Origin: Sitta carolinensis
Taxonomy: Eukaryota > Chordata > Aves > Passeriformes > Sittidae
Assembly: GCA_032173965.1 (NCBI GenBank)
Contig: CM063313.1
Location: 997,805-1,061,804, forward strand
Reading direction: 5' to 3'
Length of the DNA: 64,000 bases
Part shown: in pieces, positions 22,101 to 35,040 of the stretch
Layout of the letters: each line of letters starts with the position of its first letter
Position numbering within the stretch: position 1 is the first letter of the stretch
Made by a program: the position numbers and the translations under genes
The notes under the pieces: generated by a model
What the model was told of the DNA's origin: nothing
Database searches by the model: none
What the model saw: the letters and a program-made list of their open reading frames with translations, nothing else

Positions 22101-25100
22101 AATAAGGAATAGCTAGGCAAACTCTCTATTTCATATGTTTTATGGAAATAGGTAAATTTACAAAGGTGGTTCCAGTATTTGGCATGTATCAGAAATCTTG
22201 GTTTTAAGCACAGTCCTGTATTTAGGCAATGGAATTTAATTCTGTTTACAATGAGAGGGTTGTGTGCTGCCTAACTGTGACCAGTAAGCAGCCAAGTCAC
22301 CTAAAGAACAGGAAAGTTAGATTGAATTGAGGCCAGGAAAGTAATATTGTTGTGGGGAGAAGAGTTGAAAACAAGGGATAACTGGAAGTTTTGGTGAAGC
22401 ATTTTGTGAACACTAAACTGATTCTTCCAAATCAAAGCATCGGTAGAGCAGGGTTGTGCCTGCCTTGAAAGCTCATGCGAAATAGGAATTCCTGGTGGTG
22501 TTGGATACCCTAAAACAAGACCATGGGATCTCCTGGGCTGATCTTTTTCTTCTTACAGAAGCACTGTGCTGTAACTTATTTTATCAATTATATTACTCCT
22601 CCATAAATCTTAATTAGTTCTTGTTGCTTTCAAATGCGTCATCTTTTACAGACTATTGTAGTCACACTTGATCTCAATTATGAAACTCTAGAATCCTTGT
22701 ACAGGAAGCAGTGTGAGAGTCTCTCCATGGAAGTGATTCAGATGAAACAATTATTATTTTCTTCTTAATAGGTGAAATTTATGTCCCTTGGAAGTTACTT
22801 GGATATTAGCACAAGAAGCTGCATAGCTTCTATCCTGTCTCAGTCCCAATCAAAACTATGATATGCACAAAATTTTAGAAGAAATTCAAAGTTGTAAAGA
22901 AATATGGATATAGCTTCTCTCACCTCTTCTCAATAAACAAGATTGCCTAGTTCATGTGCCTTTCTCATTGCTCTCTCTGAGACTTAGAAAAACATATATC
23001 TTTCTCACAAAAGTGGGTCTGGCATGATCCAAGAAGTGGCCTTTAGACACAACGCTGAAATAAATTCCACCAACAAGATTCAGTTTTAATTTGTTTGGGT
23101 TTTTTTTTTTTGGTTGGTTGGTTGGTGTCATTTTTGGACTTGTTCTTTGTGGAGTTTTTTGTGGGTAGAAGTGTTGTATAAATCCCTGAAATGGCGATTT
23201 TATTCCAGGGCTTTATTTTCTTTACTTTTTGATTACTCTTTGCTTTTTTCTTTTGGAGTGTGCAAGTGAGGGAACAAAACTTATTTCTGTTAGCTCTCAC
23301 TCATAACATTCTATGTAAAAGGTTCTTAAGCAGAAATCAGAATTTAGGTAGAGGACTCTGTTTTTAAATGTGCAGTGAACAAGATTTGCACTGTCTGGTT
23401 CCCTGAGCTTCTTCATGAATGCTTAGTTGCATCTCTCTGAGTCTTCATCTTTTCTATCTTCCCCTCCCCTCAGTTTAATTTATTGCCAGAACGTTTCACC
23501 CTCCCACATATTCTTCCTTCCAGGTCAGTGCTGCATGGCATAAAGTGAACAAATGTGTTCAGTCTTCACTATCTTTGTATGACACCCTGATTTGCCACCT
23601 TCCCACTTTTCAAGCTGTTGCCATTCATGGCTATGTGCAATTCCGCTACTCAGTCAGCTGGTGATTTTGAGTCCCGATAAATTTTGGAAGGGATTGTGTT
23701 CCTAAATCTCCTAAATTCCACCCTTACGCTTATCTTAAGCATTTTAAAATAGCAATTGGCCATATGTTGTTTGTTGGTGTTCTTTGGTGCAGCATTGCAT
23801 CTTTGCTTGGTTTTACAAATTTGCTTCTGTCCAGAGGAAACTGCTGCTTTTCTTAAATCCTTGGATTTTTTTTCTGTCATTCTTCATCAAAATTTTCTCT
23901 TTATTAATGAATTCAGATAAAATTAAGTAACATTCCAAGTATAGTCCTCTTAGTCTCTCTAGAATATTTCCTCATGGATCCAGAATGTCCTAGGCCTGTA
24001 TTAATACTTAATTTCTTTTTTTTTTTTTTCCTCACAAAGTGTTGCTAAGCACTTTCTGTTATTTATACATTCCCTTTGGGTTTTTTCCTTATCTCATGAG
24101 CCAAACATCTCTGTCCCCAGTTTCACTGTTCTTACAACTTTTGGTCTCTTTTGACTGGTTGATGTTTGTGTGAGTATACCAGGAGAGCATGGTGTCTTCA
24201 CTTTTATCTCCCAGTGATTCCTCCTGGTTGTCGAGGTATTAAATTATTAAAATTCTATAAAATTCAATAATACCACTTTCCAGTGTACTCCAACAGCTGT
24301 TTTTCCTGAGCTGTGTTCCTCTCTCCACCCCCATCCATCACTGTGCAGGCACGAAAGTGTTTATGTTCCATATGTCTGGTTCTGTCCACCCTAAAAGGAT
24401 GAAGCAGTGCTTTAATTTCCTCTCTGTAGTAAGTCCTTTCCCCTCTTGTTTCTCGGCTGTTGCACAGTGTCTCTCACTTAGACATGTCTGGGTGAATTTC
24501 TGGCCTGTTGTTATTTGGTTTAAGAGTCGTGTGGAACTCTTTTGCTGTTGCATATGGCGTTTGTTGATACCTCTGAAAATACCTACAAACAGCTGAAACA
24601 TCACTGAATTTCCTTCTAAATTTATGTTTTCAGTTCAGGATCTGAAACTGCATTTTTTTTCTCCTGGAAGGATCCCAAAGTTTTGTTTTCATTGATGTAT
24701 CTCAAACATGTTACTTGCTATACAGGGTCCAGTGAAACTTGGATTTTCATTTTGCTTCTATGGTGGATTTTCATTGTATATTTTCTTCGTACTTTTTTTC
24801 GCCAGTGTGTGACCCCAGGGAATGCAGGTCATAAAGCTGAATTTTCATGACTTGCTGTTTTGGCTGCTTCCAGATTTGTTAGCAGACTAATTTTTCCCAG
24901 TCTTTGAGACTGTACTTGGATGACGTTTTCGTGGTGTCAGCATCCCTGACCATACATTTTAGTATTTTAGGCATTCTGGAAATGCCCGTGGAGGGACACA
25001 GTGAGACTTGCATGTATGTTCTTACCAGCATGCAGCAGTAATTTAGATACAGCTGTGTTGATAAATCCCCACATGGACAATAATTTCTCCCGTTTTCCTT

Positions 25101-28100
25101 TGAACTTCTGGAATTTTGGATATAAAAATGCTCTTCTATACTAAGTAAAGATAATGCCTTTTAGATCCATAGGTGCTGTCAGGGGTTACGTTATTTGTTG
25201 GCCTTGTTATTTGTCCAGTGCAGTTAATTTGTAGGTAGATGCCATATGTAAAATCTCAAAATTGAGATTTGCAGCATTGCCGCTGTTCTTTCCATTTTTA
25301 ACTACAGCAATCACTGTTAATTTTTGGGTCTTGACATGATCGTAAGTGTCCTTCATTTTATCTCAGATCATCCTATGTTGTTATCTTGCTTTTGGAGTTT
25401 AACAGTGAAGTCCTTCCATTCGTTTTGAATAAAATTAGTTTTTAAAAAGGAACCTCAGTGTTTTGGGTGTGGGATTTGTTTGTTTGAGTGTTTAAAATGA
25501 GTCAGGTCTAAGTGTTACATTTTCTTCCCTTTCATTGCATATAGGAGTGCGCTTTATTTTCTTGTGCTGCCTCAAGGCTGTTTAGTGAAAAAAAAAAAAG
25601 CACCTTTTTCCTTAAAATGTAAATGGTACTTCCTGTTGTTTTATTTTTCTTAATTTCCTTTCCATTTGTGTTTATTTGCTGCTGTTGTGTTTTACATGTA
25701 CTTAATACAAATTTTCTTAAATCTTCCCTTTGCTTATTTTAAATGTTTTCTACATTCTGACTTTGTAGGCTTTTAGGGCCTTTTTCACTTTTTTTCAAAT
25801 ATGGATGGTCAAACCCTCTTCCTGCTCTTGGCTAAGGCTGTTAGCACTTTATCAGAGTGCTCCCAGCCCTTTGTGCTTGGGGTGCAGGAGAGAGAAGAGG
25901 TGGAACTTTCACTGTCTACGGTCATGACTCAGTTTTTGGGTCAGTTCTGAAGAAAAAGCTTTGCTCCTTTCTTCCTTCATTCTCCAGCTAGACATCCTAT
26001 GGTTGGGGCAACACCTCCAAAATGTGTCTGGATAATCTACCTTCTTTTCCATCAGGAACAGAGCAAAGAAAAGTGTAGTTTTTAAAGAGGTGCTGTCTCT
26101 CTGTGACTCTGGATTTGCAACTCCTGGCCCTTCTCTTAAGACACTGCTTTTGAAAAATCAAATTAAAAAAAAAATCCAAAAGCTCACCCCCATCCACTGT
26201 TTGTCATTTGCTGGCAATTTGCTCTGTGCTGTGTGCCAGAATGCGTCTTTGGAGGCAAACTCAGGTCAGGTGCTGTCTTTTTGCTGCCTCTGCTGGTTTT
26301 GGAGTGGGCACAATGAAGGTGGGCTTGCTGAACCCAGTGGAAAACTTCCGTGGCTTCAGTCAACTTCGGGCTCTGTCCAGGTTGATCCTGGTGGAGCTGG
26401 GCTGCACCTTCATGTCAGGAGAGCTGTCTGGCAAGCTGGTTCTCAGACACCAACAGAAGCCCTATGCACATGTGTTAATCCTGAGTGTTTTCCATCAGGA
26501 AGTGCTAAATCTTGCATTGCAGCAAGTTTGCAGCAAGTGTAATGAAAGAATTTGGCAAGGGAAAAGGCAAAGAGTACACTAAGCCATGTGTGCTACCATT
26601 GTTCAAGGGTGTAACTCGTTGGAAAAACTCTTCAGATGGCTTTTTTTAATTCCTCTAAATATCATAACTCTTTTAAGTGCAATGGAGCAATTTACTAAAA
26701 CCGGTGAGCTGAATGGTGTGAATGGTAGCACTCTCTTCTGGCTATTCCTGGTGACAAGGAAAGCTACTTGATGTGCTTTTCTTGTTTTTATGTGTGGGAA
26801 TTGACATGAACCTATCTGCTTCTGCAGTTTTCATGTACCAGATTCCACAGGGCTGTGTAAATAACCAATGGAAAGTTTGAAAGCTGGAATAATAGACACC
26901 AGATGATAGGAGTAAAAACATCTGAAGTACAGATCTTGCAGACAACAGCAGAACTTCCTTCTGAAAAGAATTATCTTAGACCTGTATCTTTCTTAGCCTT
27001 GTATATCTCTGGGGCTTTGACCAGGAACATTGGTGATGTGGTGGAAATTTTTGATCCTTTCTTTCTTAGGAGGGGAACAAGCGAGCCACAAAGTAGACTT
27101 CAATATCCTAAGAGTTGTTTGGATAGTACACATACAGAAGAAAAAAAAATAGAAATAAAAGCTGTTTCAAATGCAATGAACTTTCGTTTTAGGCTGCCTT
27201 ACCCTTGCCAGGAGCTCTATCTAAGTGTATTTTGAGCTTTTAGTATCACTGAAGCTGGTAGCCCAGAGAAGTGAGTCAGCAAATCCCTTCTGAGCCTTCA
27301 AGGTTCTCTTCCAAAGGAGGGTGAGCACACAGTTGCCTTTGAGAGAAAAGAAACTTCTGCAGAGTGTTTTCAGTTCCTCAGGCCTATCCTGTGCCAAAGT
27401 AAAGAATGTGGGGAGCCTGCTTCAAACACGAAGGAAGGAAAGCCTTGACATTTAAACAGGTGGAGCTCGCTGTGAGCCCTCCTGGTGAACAAATGTGCTG
27501 TAGAAATGGTGGAAGCAAGAGATGATAAATGCTGCATTGTAATCCAGCCTCACTCAGCTCATGGGGCTTGGATAAGGAAAACAATACCAAATTTCATTCA
27601 TTTAACAGAATCTTTCATATCGCTGCCTTTCTCTTTGCTACATACACCTGGTGGTGAAGCCAGGGGAGCCTGGAGACATTTACTTGCTGGGTCTGTTTTG
27701 TTTCAGGGTTTGGTTTGGTTTGGTTTTTTTATTGTCATTATTTGTTGCTCGTTTCTTGGGCATGTGTAAACCCTGCCTGTGGTACTGAGAAAAGAAAGCA
27801 AGCATTTTGCTCTTTTGAAGACAGGCGGAGAAGTCCCCACACTCAGTGTTGTATAGGTCTGTTTGCCTTTTGTTTCCCCATACTAACTGGTTGGAATGGA
27901 TGGTGTTAAGTTCCCACAAATGTGTGTCTGTTAGGGAATTCTTATATATATAGCCTTGGGGAATTCAGCTTTGGAAAATGACGTACACATCAAAGCAGGA
28001 GGTGGCTGGTACAGTTCGTGTACTGACTTCCCTCCCACCTCCCCCCTCCCTCTTGCTTTTTTTCCACCTTCTAGAAGACTTAGGAAAAGAGTCTTTTGTC

Positions 28101-29022
28101 TTCCGTTCAGGAAAATTGCACTGAAATTCATCTGTGCTTTATTCATCTGCTTTGATTTGTGCCATTCATGGGCAGCTGTGAGTTATGTAGAACAAAGCAG
28201 ATGAATTCCTAACCTCCACATTCAAGCAGTGTCTTGGGAAAGGTTCAACACCACCCTCCCTCCCCCCACACTCCTCCTTTGTGGAGGTATCCTTTGGGGT
28301 ATCCAACCAACATATTAGAGCTTTCAGTACGGAGACATCTCTGGACTCTGTTCCTCACATGCCATTAAAATGGTGTGGCAGAATTCTGCTGGCTTGTAGA
28401 ATGGATGTGTCTTTAGAGATCTCTTTTCTCAGTATACCAAAACAGTGGTTTGACAGTTTACTGGAATCTTTGATTAAACAGCTTTTTTTTTCCCAATAAT
28501 GGTTTAATTTCTAACATCATCAGCATGAGTAAGGAAGGGTATCCTTTTTTTTTTTTTTACTTTTTTTTTTCCATGTAGATAGATTATTTGCATTTATCCT
28601 GTGCCAAGATCTTCACCTCATGTGAACTAGCTTAATATATTGTAGAGGATCTGGTCTGATTTATGTGCCAAACATATAAAATATTTGGCAGTGTGATTAA
28701 CGGGCTTTACCGTCACAATTTAAGTGTCTTAAAATCAGGCTTCTCTTTAGACTACTTTAAATATGTGATTCCTTTCCTCTCCGAATGAGATCTAAAAAAG
28801 CATAATTTGTATTGCTCACTGTATATATCATAGAATACACATTAAATTAGATTAAGAAGTGATGCACCTCCTAATCCCTTCAGAAAGCAGGATTAGTTTC
28901 ATAACCAACAGCTTGATCAAGCCCCTCCAAAAACCAGTAGGTTCTGGAGCAGAGATCATCAAACCCTTTTTTGATTTGTTGAATCACCTAGAATATAACA
29001 ACTTCTCTCTGTTTTCCTGCAG

Positions 29023-29287
29023 ACTCTTCATACTCGGAGCCTCCTGATGTTCAGCAGCAGTTGAACCACTACCAGTCTGCAGCTTTGGCCAGGAACAACA
29101 ACAACATCAGCCCAATCCCACTTTCTGGGAGTGCTGCAGGAGTGGAAAAAGCGGAAGCCATCCTTAACTGTGAATTTTGCGAATTCTCTTCAGGTTACAT
29201 ACAGAGCATCCGGCGCCACTACCGTGACAAGCACGGTGGGAAAAAGCTCTTCAAGTGCAAAGATTGTTCCTTTTATACAGGCTTTAA
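29023..29287 (+). CDS. ZNF462: ZNF462 exon with one finger and the first half of another
   Basis: A 265-base exon that starts AC (completing the Asp codon begun by G at 14251), then TCT TCA TAC TCG GAG CCT. It encodes SSYSEPPDVQQQLNHYQSAA, a Ser/Gly-rich linker and a finger, LNCEFCEFSSGYIQSIRRHYRDKH. The cysteine half of the next finger follows (FKCKDCSFYTGFK), and the exon leaves after two bases of Lys (AA|GTAAGT). It agrees closely with ZNF462. Confidence 0.96.
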
Positions 29288-31861
29288 GTAAGTACTGTGC
29301 AAAATAGATTAATTGAACTCGTAAAGGGTTTTTTTTTAAGCTCTTGAAAAGGCTTCTGAGGTCTTTGAGAGCTGGCTGTAGCTAAACAGGAACATGGCCA
29401 CTGCTGACCATGGAGAGGAGCATAGGAAATGCCATGCCAGATCACAGTGGCATCATGTAATCCATTTTCTTCTCTCCTACAACAGCCAGTACCATCTGCT
29501 GCAGACAACAGCACAGTAGGTCCTTGCAGTAGGTTTCAGAATCATAGAATTGTTTAGGATGGAAAAGACCCTCAAGATAATTGAGTTAACCATTAACCCA
29601 GCACTGCCAAGCCCAACATTAAACCTTAGTGACACATCTGCACATCTAAACTCCTCTAGGAGTGGTGACTCAGCCTTTTCTCTGAGTAGCCTGTTCCAGT
29701 GCCTGACAACCCTTTCTGGGAAGAAATTTTTCCTTACATCCAGTCAAAATCTCCTCTGGTGCAACTTGAGACTGACAAGTTCACAACATTCTCGTTGTCT
29801 GCTTGGCATGATCCTTCTTGCAAAAGTCATAAACTCTCCTTTTTTCCCTGAGTTAATAGACACATCTCTCTGTTTTCTCATCTGACTGTCAGGCAGTCTC
29901 ATCTTTTGGCACATGGAGTCAGTCTGCTCTTTCACCTTTGGGATTTTCTTCTTGGAGAACATCCAGTGTTCCTGGATTCCTTTGTTCTTCAGGATGCCCT
30001 CCCAGGGGACTTTCTCAACCAGTCCCTTAACCAGACCAAAGTCTGCACTCTGTAATTCCAAGGTAGCAGTTCTGCTACAACCCACCTTACTTCTTGGAGA
30101 TTCTCTGAGAGTCAAAAACTATCATTTCATGATCCCTTTGTACTTAAGTGAGAAAATTTTCTCTGCAGAAATAATGTAATTTCCACATGCACCCAACATG
30201 AAACGTGGAACAATTCATGTCCCGAGGTGACAGGGGAATTTATAATACCTTACTGAAGAAACCCTTCTCATTAATTTTATTTTTCCCATAATCTTTCTAG
30301 TTTAAATGATAGAAAGATGCCTTTCTCTAGCATATCTGATAGCATACAGAGACATTTTAGAAAATCCAATTATTTAAATTTAAAGGCTCGGTGCCTTGCG
30401 TGTTTGTTTGTGGTTTTAGCTGCTCTTCTGTAAGAAAGGAAAAAAAGGCACCTGTGCAGTTCATCATTTCCTCCTGAGGTGCTGGGCCCTCGAGCGTATC
30501 AGCTGACATTTGAGGTCTTAGACTTGTTGAAAGTGACAGTAAACGGTAGGACTGGATCAAGGGAAGGAGTTCTGTTGAAGAAAATGTTGAGCACAAACCT
30601 GAGAGAATCCACATGGCAACAGCCTCTAGTTACATGTCTCTACGCCTTGTTGCTTCATCTTTCCTCTCCTCGTGTTAAAATTTGCTGCTTATGCTTACTA
30701 TCCTGGTTTCTCTCTGTCTTAAATACTACCAGAAATTTACATGTCCAATCTGTCTGTCTTGTAGGTGCCATTTGCTTTCACTTGACATTATGAAATAAAT
30801 CAGGCAGCATTTAAACACATTCATAGCAGCATATTTTCTGTCTTAAAAAAAAAGGGGAGGAGGAGGCAAAAAAACCTCCAAAAATGTACCGATCCCCTCT
30901 TCAAGCCACCCTAGAAACTCAAAAGCATGAGAGCAGTGACCAGAGTTGATAGAACTATACCTGCAGAATTCAGTTATTGCTGGATTGGGTCCAAAGCAAC
31001 TTTTTACTCTAGTTCAATGTGTCAAGCCCCTTAGCTTTTGCAAGATTTATCACTGCTTCAGGAAAAAATTACCAAGTGCCCCAAGTTTAGAGACGGCTCT
31101 GATTTCAGTAGTTGTGTTTGTGGTTAAATGGATGTACAGTTAATTTCTTCTGTTCTGAGTATCTCTTGCAATTTCTAAGTATGCAGCCAGTGTAATGTCA
31201 GCATGAAATTTTTGGTTCAAAAGTACTGTGGAGTATTCATTCAATTCTTCCACACTAATAAATACAGTATTGTAAGTCTTGGGTTTTCAGATCATTACAG
31301 CTGATGCTTTGGAAGTTAAACCACTCAGTGCCAAACTCACTATGAACACAAATCCCTTTGGTACCAACAATCTAAGCAGTTTAGCTTGTTAGATCAAGAT
31401 GGTTAAGGATGTTTTCTGTCAGAAATAAGTTTGTCTTCCCTTCTTCTTATTTCAAACAGAAATAAGTTTGACCACCCAAGTCCAGAACTGTTGATGGATT
31501 TTGTTCAACTTACTAAAAATTTAACCTTTGGCGGAGATAGCGCACTGAATGCTTCAGCCTGAAAACAGATAATGAGCATGAAGGATGGGAATTCTTTTGC
31601 TATCTTAACTATAGCAATGTGACTAGAATGGAGCAGCCCATGCAGCAGAATATCTTGTCACTATGAGTGTTTGTTGCTTTGAGGGTATGAGCCTGCAGAT
31701 TCCTCTGCTCATGTGTCGCTCATGTGAGCAGCCCCTCTGCAGGGCTGTGTGGACGGGGCTGAGTGGCATCTGCATCTTTTTACACACACATCCCTTACAG
31801 AGCTGTGACACCTCACTGCTCCCCTCCTGACTGCTCCCATTGTCTCCCTCCTCTCTCACAG
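29288..31861 (+). other. Intron
   Basis: A 2,574-base GT-AG intron (donor GTAAGT, acceptor CTCTCACAG). It holds a CR1 copy near its 5' end (29538-29775). I see no other supported feature. Confidence 0.88.
29538..29775 (-). mobile_element. CR1 LINE 3' fragment
   Basis: It starts GAATCATAGAATTGTTTAGG, followed by GGAAAAGACC, AACCATTAACCCAGCACTGC, CCTGTTCCAGTGCCTGACAACC and GGAAGAAATTTTTCCT, the reverse complement of a CR1 3' end. The far boundary is approximate. Confidence 0.9.
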
Positions 31862-31998
31862 ATCTGCTTTTACTATGCACGTGGAGGCCGGGCATTCAGC
31901 AGTCCCCGAGGAAGGACCCAAAGACCTTCGCTGCCCTCTTTGTCTCTACCACACCAAATACAAACGCAACATGATTGACCACATAGTTCTGCACAGAG
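31862..31998 (+). CDS. ZNF462: ZNF462 exon completing a split finger, plus one finger
   Basis: A 137-base exon. Its first A completes the split Lys codon, then TCT GCT TTT ACT ATG CAC. It supplies the histidine half of the finger begun upstream (SAFTMHVEAGH). The linker SAVPEEGPKD follows, then a full finger, LRCPLCLYHTKYKRNMIDHIVLH. It leaves after the first base of a Glu codon (AGA G|GTAACA), a slightly weaker donor than its neighbours. Confidence 0.95.
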
Positions 31999-33143
31999 GT
32001 AACAGTGTTTGTGTCCATGTCTGTGTCCAGTGAGGGGAATGCTGGACAGTGCCCTGGTCTGGTTTCATTAATATCTCAGACTGGTTTCATTAAATTTTTC
32101 CTTTCTCTGTACATGACGGCAAATAAGTTGAAGGAGTCACTAGCCCTTGATTATTTCTTTGTTTCATTTCAATAAGATGCATCTGATTTATTTCCTGTAA
32201 AATTCAAAGCTTGCCAGTGATGAAACAGGGCAGATTTGGGATAGTTTTTAAGCTTCTCCTCAAGAGAGGTGAACACCTGTTTAGCAAGAGTTGTCCTAAT
32301 TTGAAACTTTGATCTCAAGGCAAGAATTGTGCCCTGTCCATGTTCTTGTTATCTTAAAGGCCTTGCTATCATAAACTCACCCAAAAGGTTTATCAGCTAA
32401 CCTTAATAGAGACCTCAAAATATCTCTTAATAAATTCCTTGAGTATATTCTCCTCAGTGTTCTTAGGAACAAAATAATTATCTCATTTTTTGCTTTGCTG
32501 TAAGACTCCTGTCTACATTTCTCCATTTTAAATTTTTTTTTAAGCCTGCTAAAAGTGGAATTAGGGATTTCTATATTCTATTAACCGTGGGCTTGCTAGC
32601 TCAGAAGAGATAGCAGTTTGGGCTCTCTGGGCTGGGATTCCTGCCCACAGCTATCACACTTGATGCTTGTGGATGGTCTGTTGGCTGCCGAAATCCAAAC
32701 CCATGTGTTGGGATGGCAGTCTGCCTGCGTGCAGGTTGGGCAGAGTTTCACAGTGGAGTACTGGTGGTGAACAAACACAGGTTTTGCATGCCATCTTTTT
32801 CCTGGAGGAGATTCTGGTGTGACAAGTGCTGTCGTAATTCCTGGTAGCATACCACTTCTCAGTGTTGGTAGCTTAAAGTCCTTCTTGTACCAATGCTGTG
32901 AGCTTGGCAGAATTCAGATTTCTGTCTGCTAGCCGGGTTACTCTGAGGGAACATCTGAGAAAACGACCTGTCAGTGATTCAGAAAGTACATTACAAAGCT
33001 GCTATATTTGCCTGCAAGGGTTTGGCCAGTGCTTTGGCTTTTATTTCCTATCTTTGAAGGAGTTGCTGTGTCAGATTTTGCCCATTTTGCTCCATTTTCT
33101 GGCCATGCCAGGGATCCAGCAGACAGTGCTAGACCTTTAAAAC

Positions 33144-33181
33144 AGGGGGAACTGGGTGAGTTAGGGGGAACTGGGTGAGTT
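33144..33181. repeat. 19-base perfect tandem duplication
   Basis: The unit AGGGGGAACTGGGTGAGTT occurs twice, head to tail, without mismatch. Confidence 0.9.
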
Positions 33182-34338
33182 TAGGGTATTTTCCATCATG
33201 CGTGGGTTTGGTATTGGGAATGTCCAGTTGCAGAAGTGGAAGAGCACTTCATGAGCTCAAGCAGCTCTACTGCTTGTGCAGAACTGTTTCTCATCAGTTG
33301 AAAGGAGGTTGTCACTTCCTGGGTGAGTGAAACTGTGAATCTTTTCTTCTGTAGGACTTGCTTCAGTTGCACAAACCAACCTCAAAGAGTTTTTGCTTCT
33401 GAACAAACCTTATGGCAAAAAGACATAATGGTCTATGCACCACAGTGGAGGGGAGAAAAAACAGAGGAAAAGAAATTTTAATGCAAATGGATTATAGCTC
33501 ATCAAGTGTCAGAGGCCACAAAAGGGTTTTCTTGGACATCACGTATCCAGGGTTCTTAGAGTTATTTCTGGTGCCTATATCCAGCTAAAAAACATCCCTC
33601 TGCTGCTGTGTTTAATTGTGTGGCAGCTGAAGCAGGTGGTTTTGACAAGATTTAACGTGCCCCGAAAGAGAGACTGAGGGATAGTCAATGTAGTCTGAGA
33701 TAGCCTTCCTATTTTATGGCCATTGCATTGGCAAAGCAAGGGCATAACCCTGAGCTGCAGCCCAAGAAAATTGGTTTTGAGGTAGATGGAGTGGTGCGGT
33801 ATGTAAAATCAGGAGTGAAGGATTTGATCCATTCATAGTTAATGTTCCTTTTGTGCAAAAGGCATGTTTACAGATGCATGACTCTTATATTACTTCCAAG
33901 TTGCTGCGCCCCTAATCCTTGGTGAAACAGCATGTGCTTGAAATGGAGAATATATTTGCCTCCTAATGAGTGGCTGCAGAGGCCGAATTTCACAGGGTTA
34001 AAGCAATATCATCTAGAAGCCTGAATGCCTAGTGAGGAAGAAAAAAAATAAGGCATGGAATTTGCTTTCCATAAAGAAGGAAAGGTTCCAAGAGCTTCTC
34101 TCATGTACCACCTGCCCTGATCAGTGTCAGGGCGGTTCATCCTCCCTTCTGTGGGTACAGATGGAGCACAGAGTCATTACAGGGGTCCTGTCCTAGGGGG
34201 CTGACACAGCCAGAGGCTGCTACAGGTCAATGAGAAGTTTGGCTCTCTAGTTCTTCCTGGTCTTTATTGAAAAGCAAGAGGAGTCAGGGAATTCCTGCTC
34301 TAGCAGCATGTTAGCCTTTAATTTATGCTGGACAATAC

Positions 34339-34560
34339 AGAATCAATTAGGTTGGAAAAGTGCTCTGAGACGATCAAGTCCAACCTGTGACCAATCCCCA
34401 CATTGTCCCCAGCCCGGAGCACTGAGTGCCACCTCCAGATGTTCTCTTGGACACCTCCAGTGATGGGGGACTCCAGCAGCTCCCTGAACAGCCCCTTCCA
34501 AAGCCTGACCACCTTTTCTCCTGGTTTTTTCCTATCCAGTAGCATTCCCCTCATGCATTT
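34339..34560 (-). mobile_element. CR1 LINE 3' fragment
   Basis: Words in order: AGAATCAATTAGGTTGGAAA, AAGTCCAACCTGTGACCAAT, GAGCACTGAGTGCCAC, TTGGACACCTCCAGTGATGG and CCCCTTCCAAAGCCTGACCA. This is the reverse complement of a CR1 3' end and antisense to the gene. Confidence 0.9.
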
Positions 34561-35000
34561 TGAAGTATATTGGTGTTTTTCCAGTGCTGAATGCAACTTA
34601 CCAAGTTCACTGTTTTATAGTGAATACTTTTAAATCCTTGGGCATTTTTCTTCCTTATCCTTCCTTTAGAGAAATAGTGATTTTCTTCCTCCCTATACAA
34701 GAATAATACCCATATGTTTTGAACAATAATGTTTAAGATAAATTTTCAAATTTACATAGCTCCCCAAAGGCTTCCTTGCTACAGATCCTGATTCCTTGCA
34801 CGTGCTTTTTTTCTGGCATTTTCTGTTTTACGTACAACTTCACTAACATGTGCAGAACCCTTTTGCAGTGCTTGCTTTTGACTACTGGAATGCAAATGCT
34901 ACTTGTTCTGTGTGTGTAGTTTGGATTTCCAGCAAAAAATGTATATTTTCAAAACCAAAGATGACCAAATAATTGGTCTGTGTCTAAGCAGTAGGACTAC

Positions 35001-35006
35001 TTTTTG

Positions 35007-35037
<31 letters not shown>

Positions 35038-35040
35038 GTT
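35001..35040. repeat. (TTTTG)n microsatellite
   Basis: About seven tandem TTTTG units. Confidence 0.9.

Larger units (their letters stand above)
14252..29022 (+). other. Largest intron (14.8 kb)
   Basis: A GT-AG intron in phase 1 (donor GTAAGA, acceptor TTTCCTGCAG). It contains a CR1 fragment (14624-14855), poly-T (about 15801-15824), TTTG and TTTA repeats, a pair of octamer motifs (17794-17815) and a candidate hidden zinc-finger exon (18859-18966). I see no other supported gene; the many short open frames lack domain signals. Confidence 0.8.

Noticed and set aside
26090..26582. Two overlapping frames of 150 and 124 codons in the large intron
   Set aside because: They are in different frames of the same strand, with no domain and no complete finger despite a CxxC pair. 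They look like chance.
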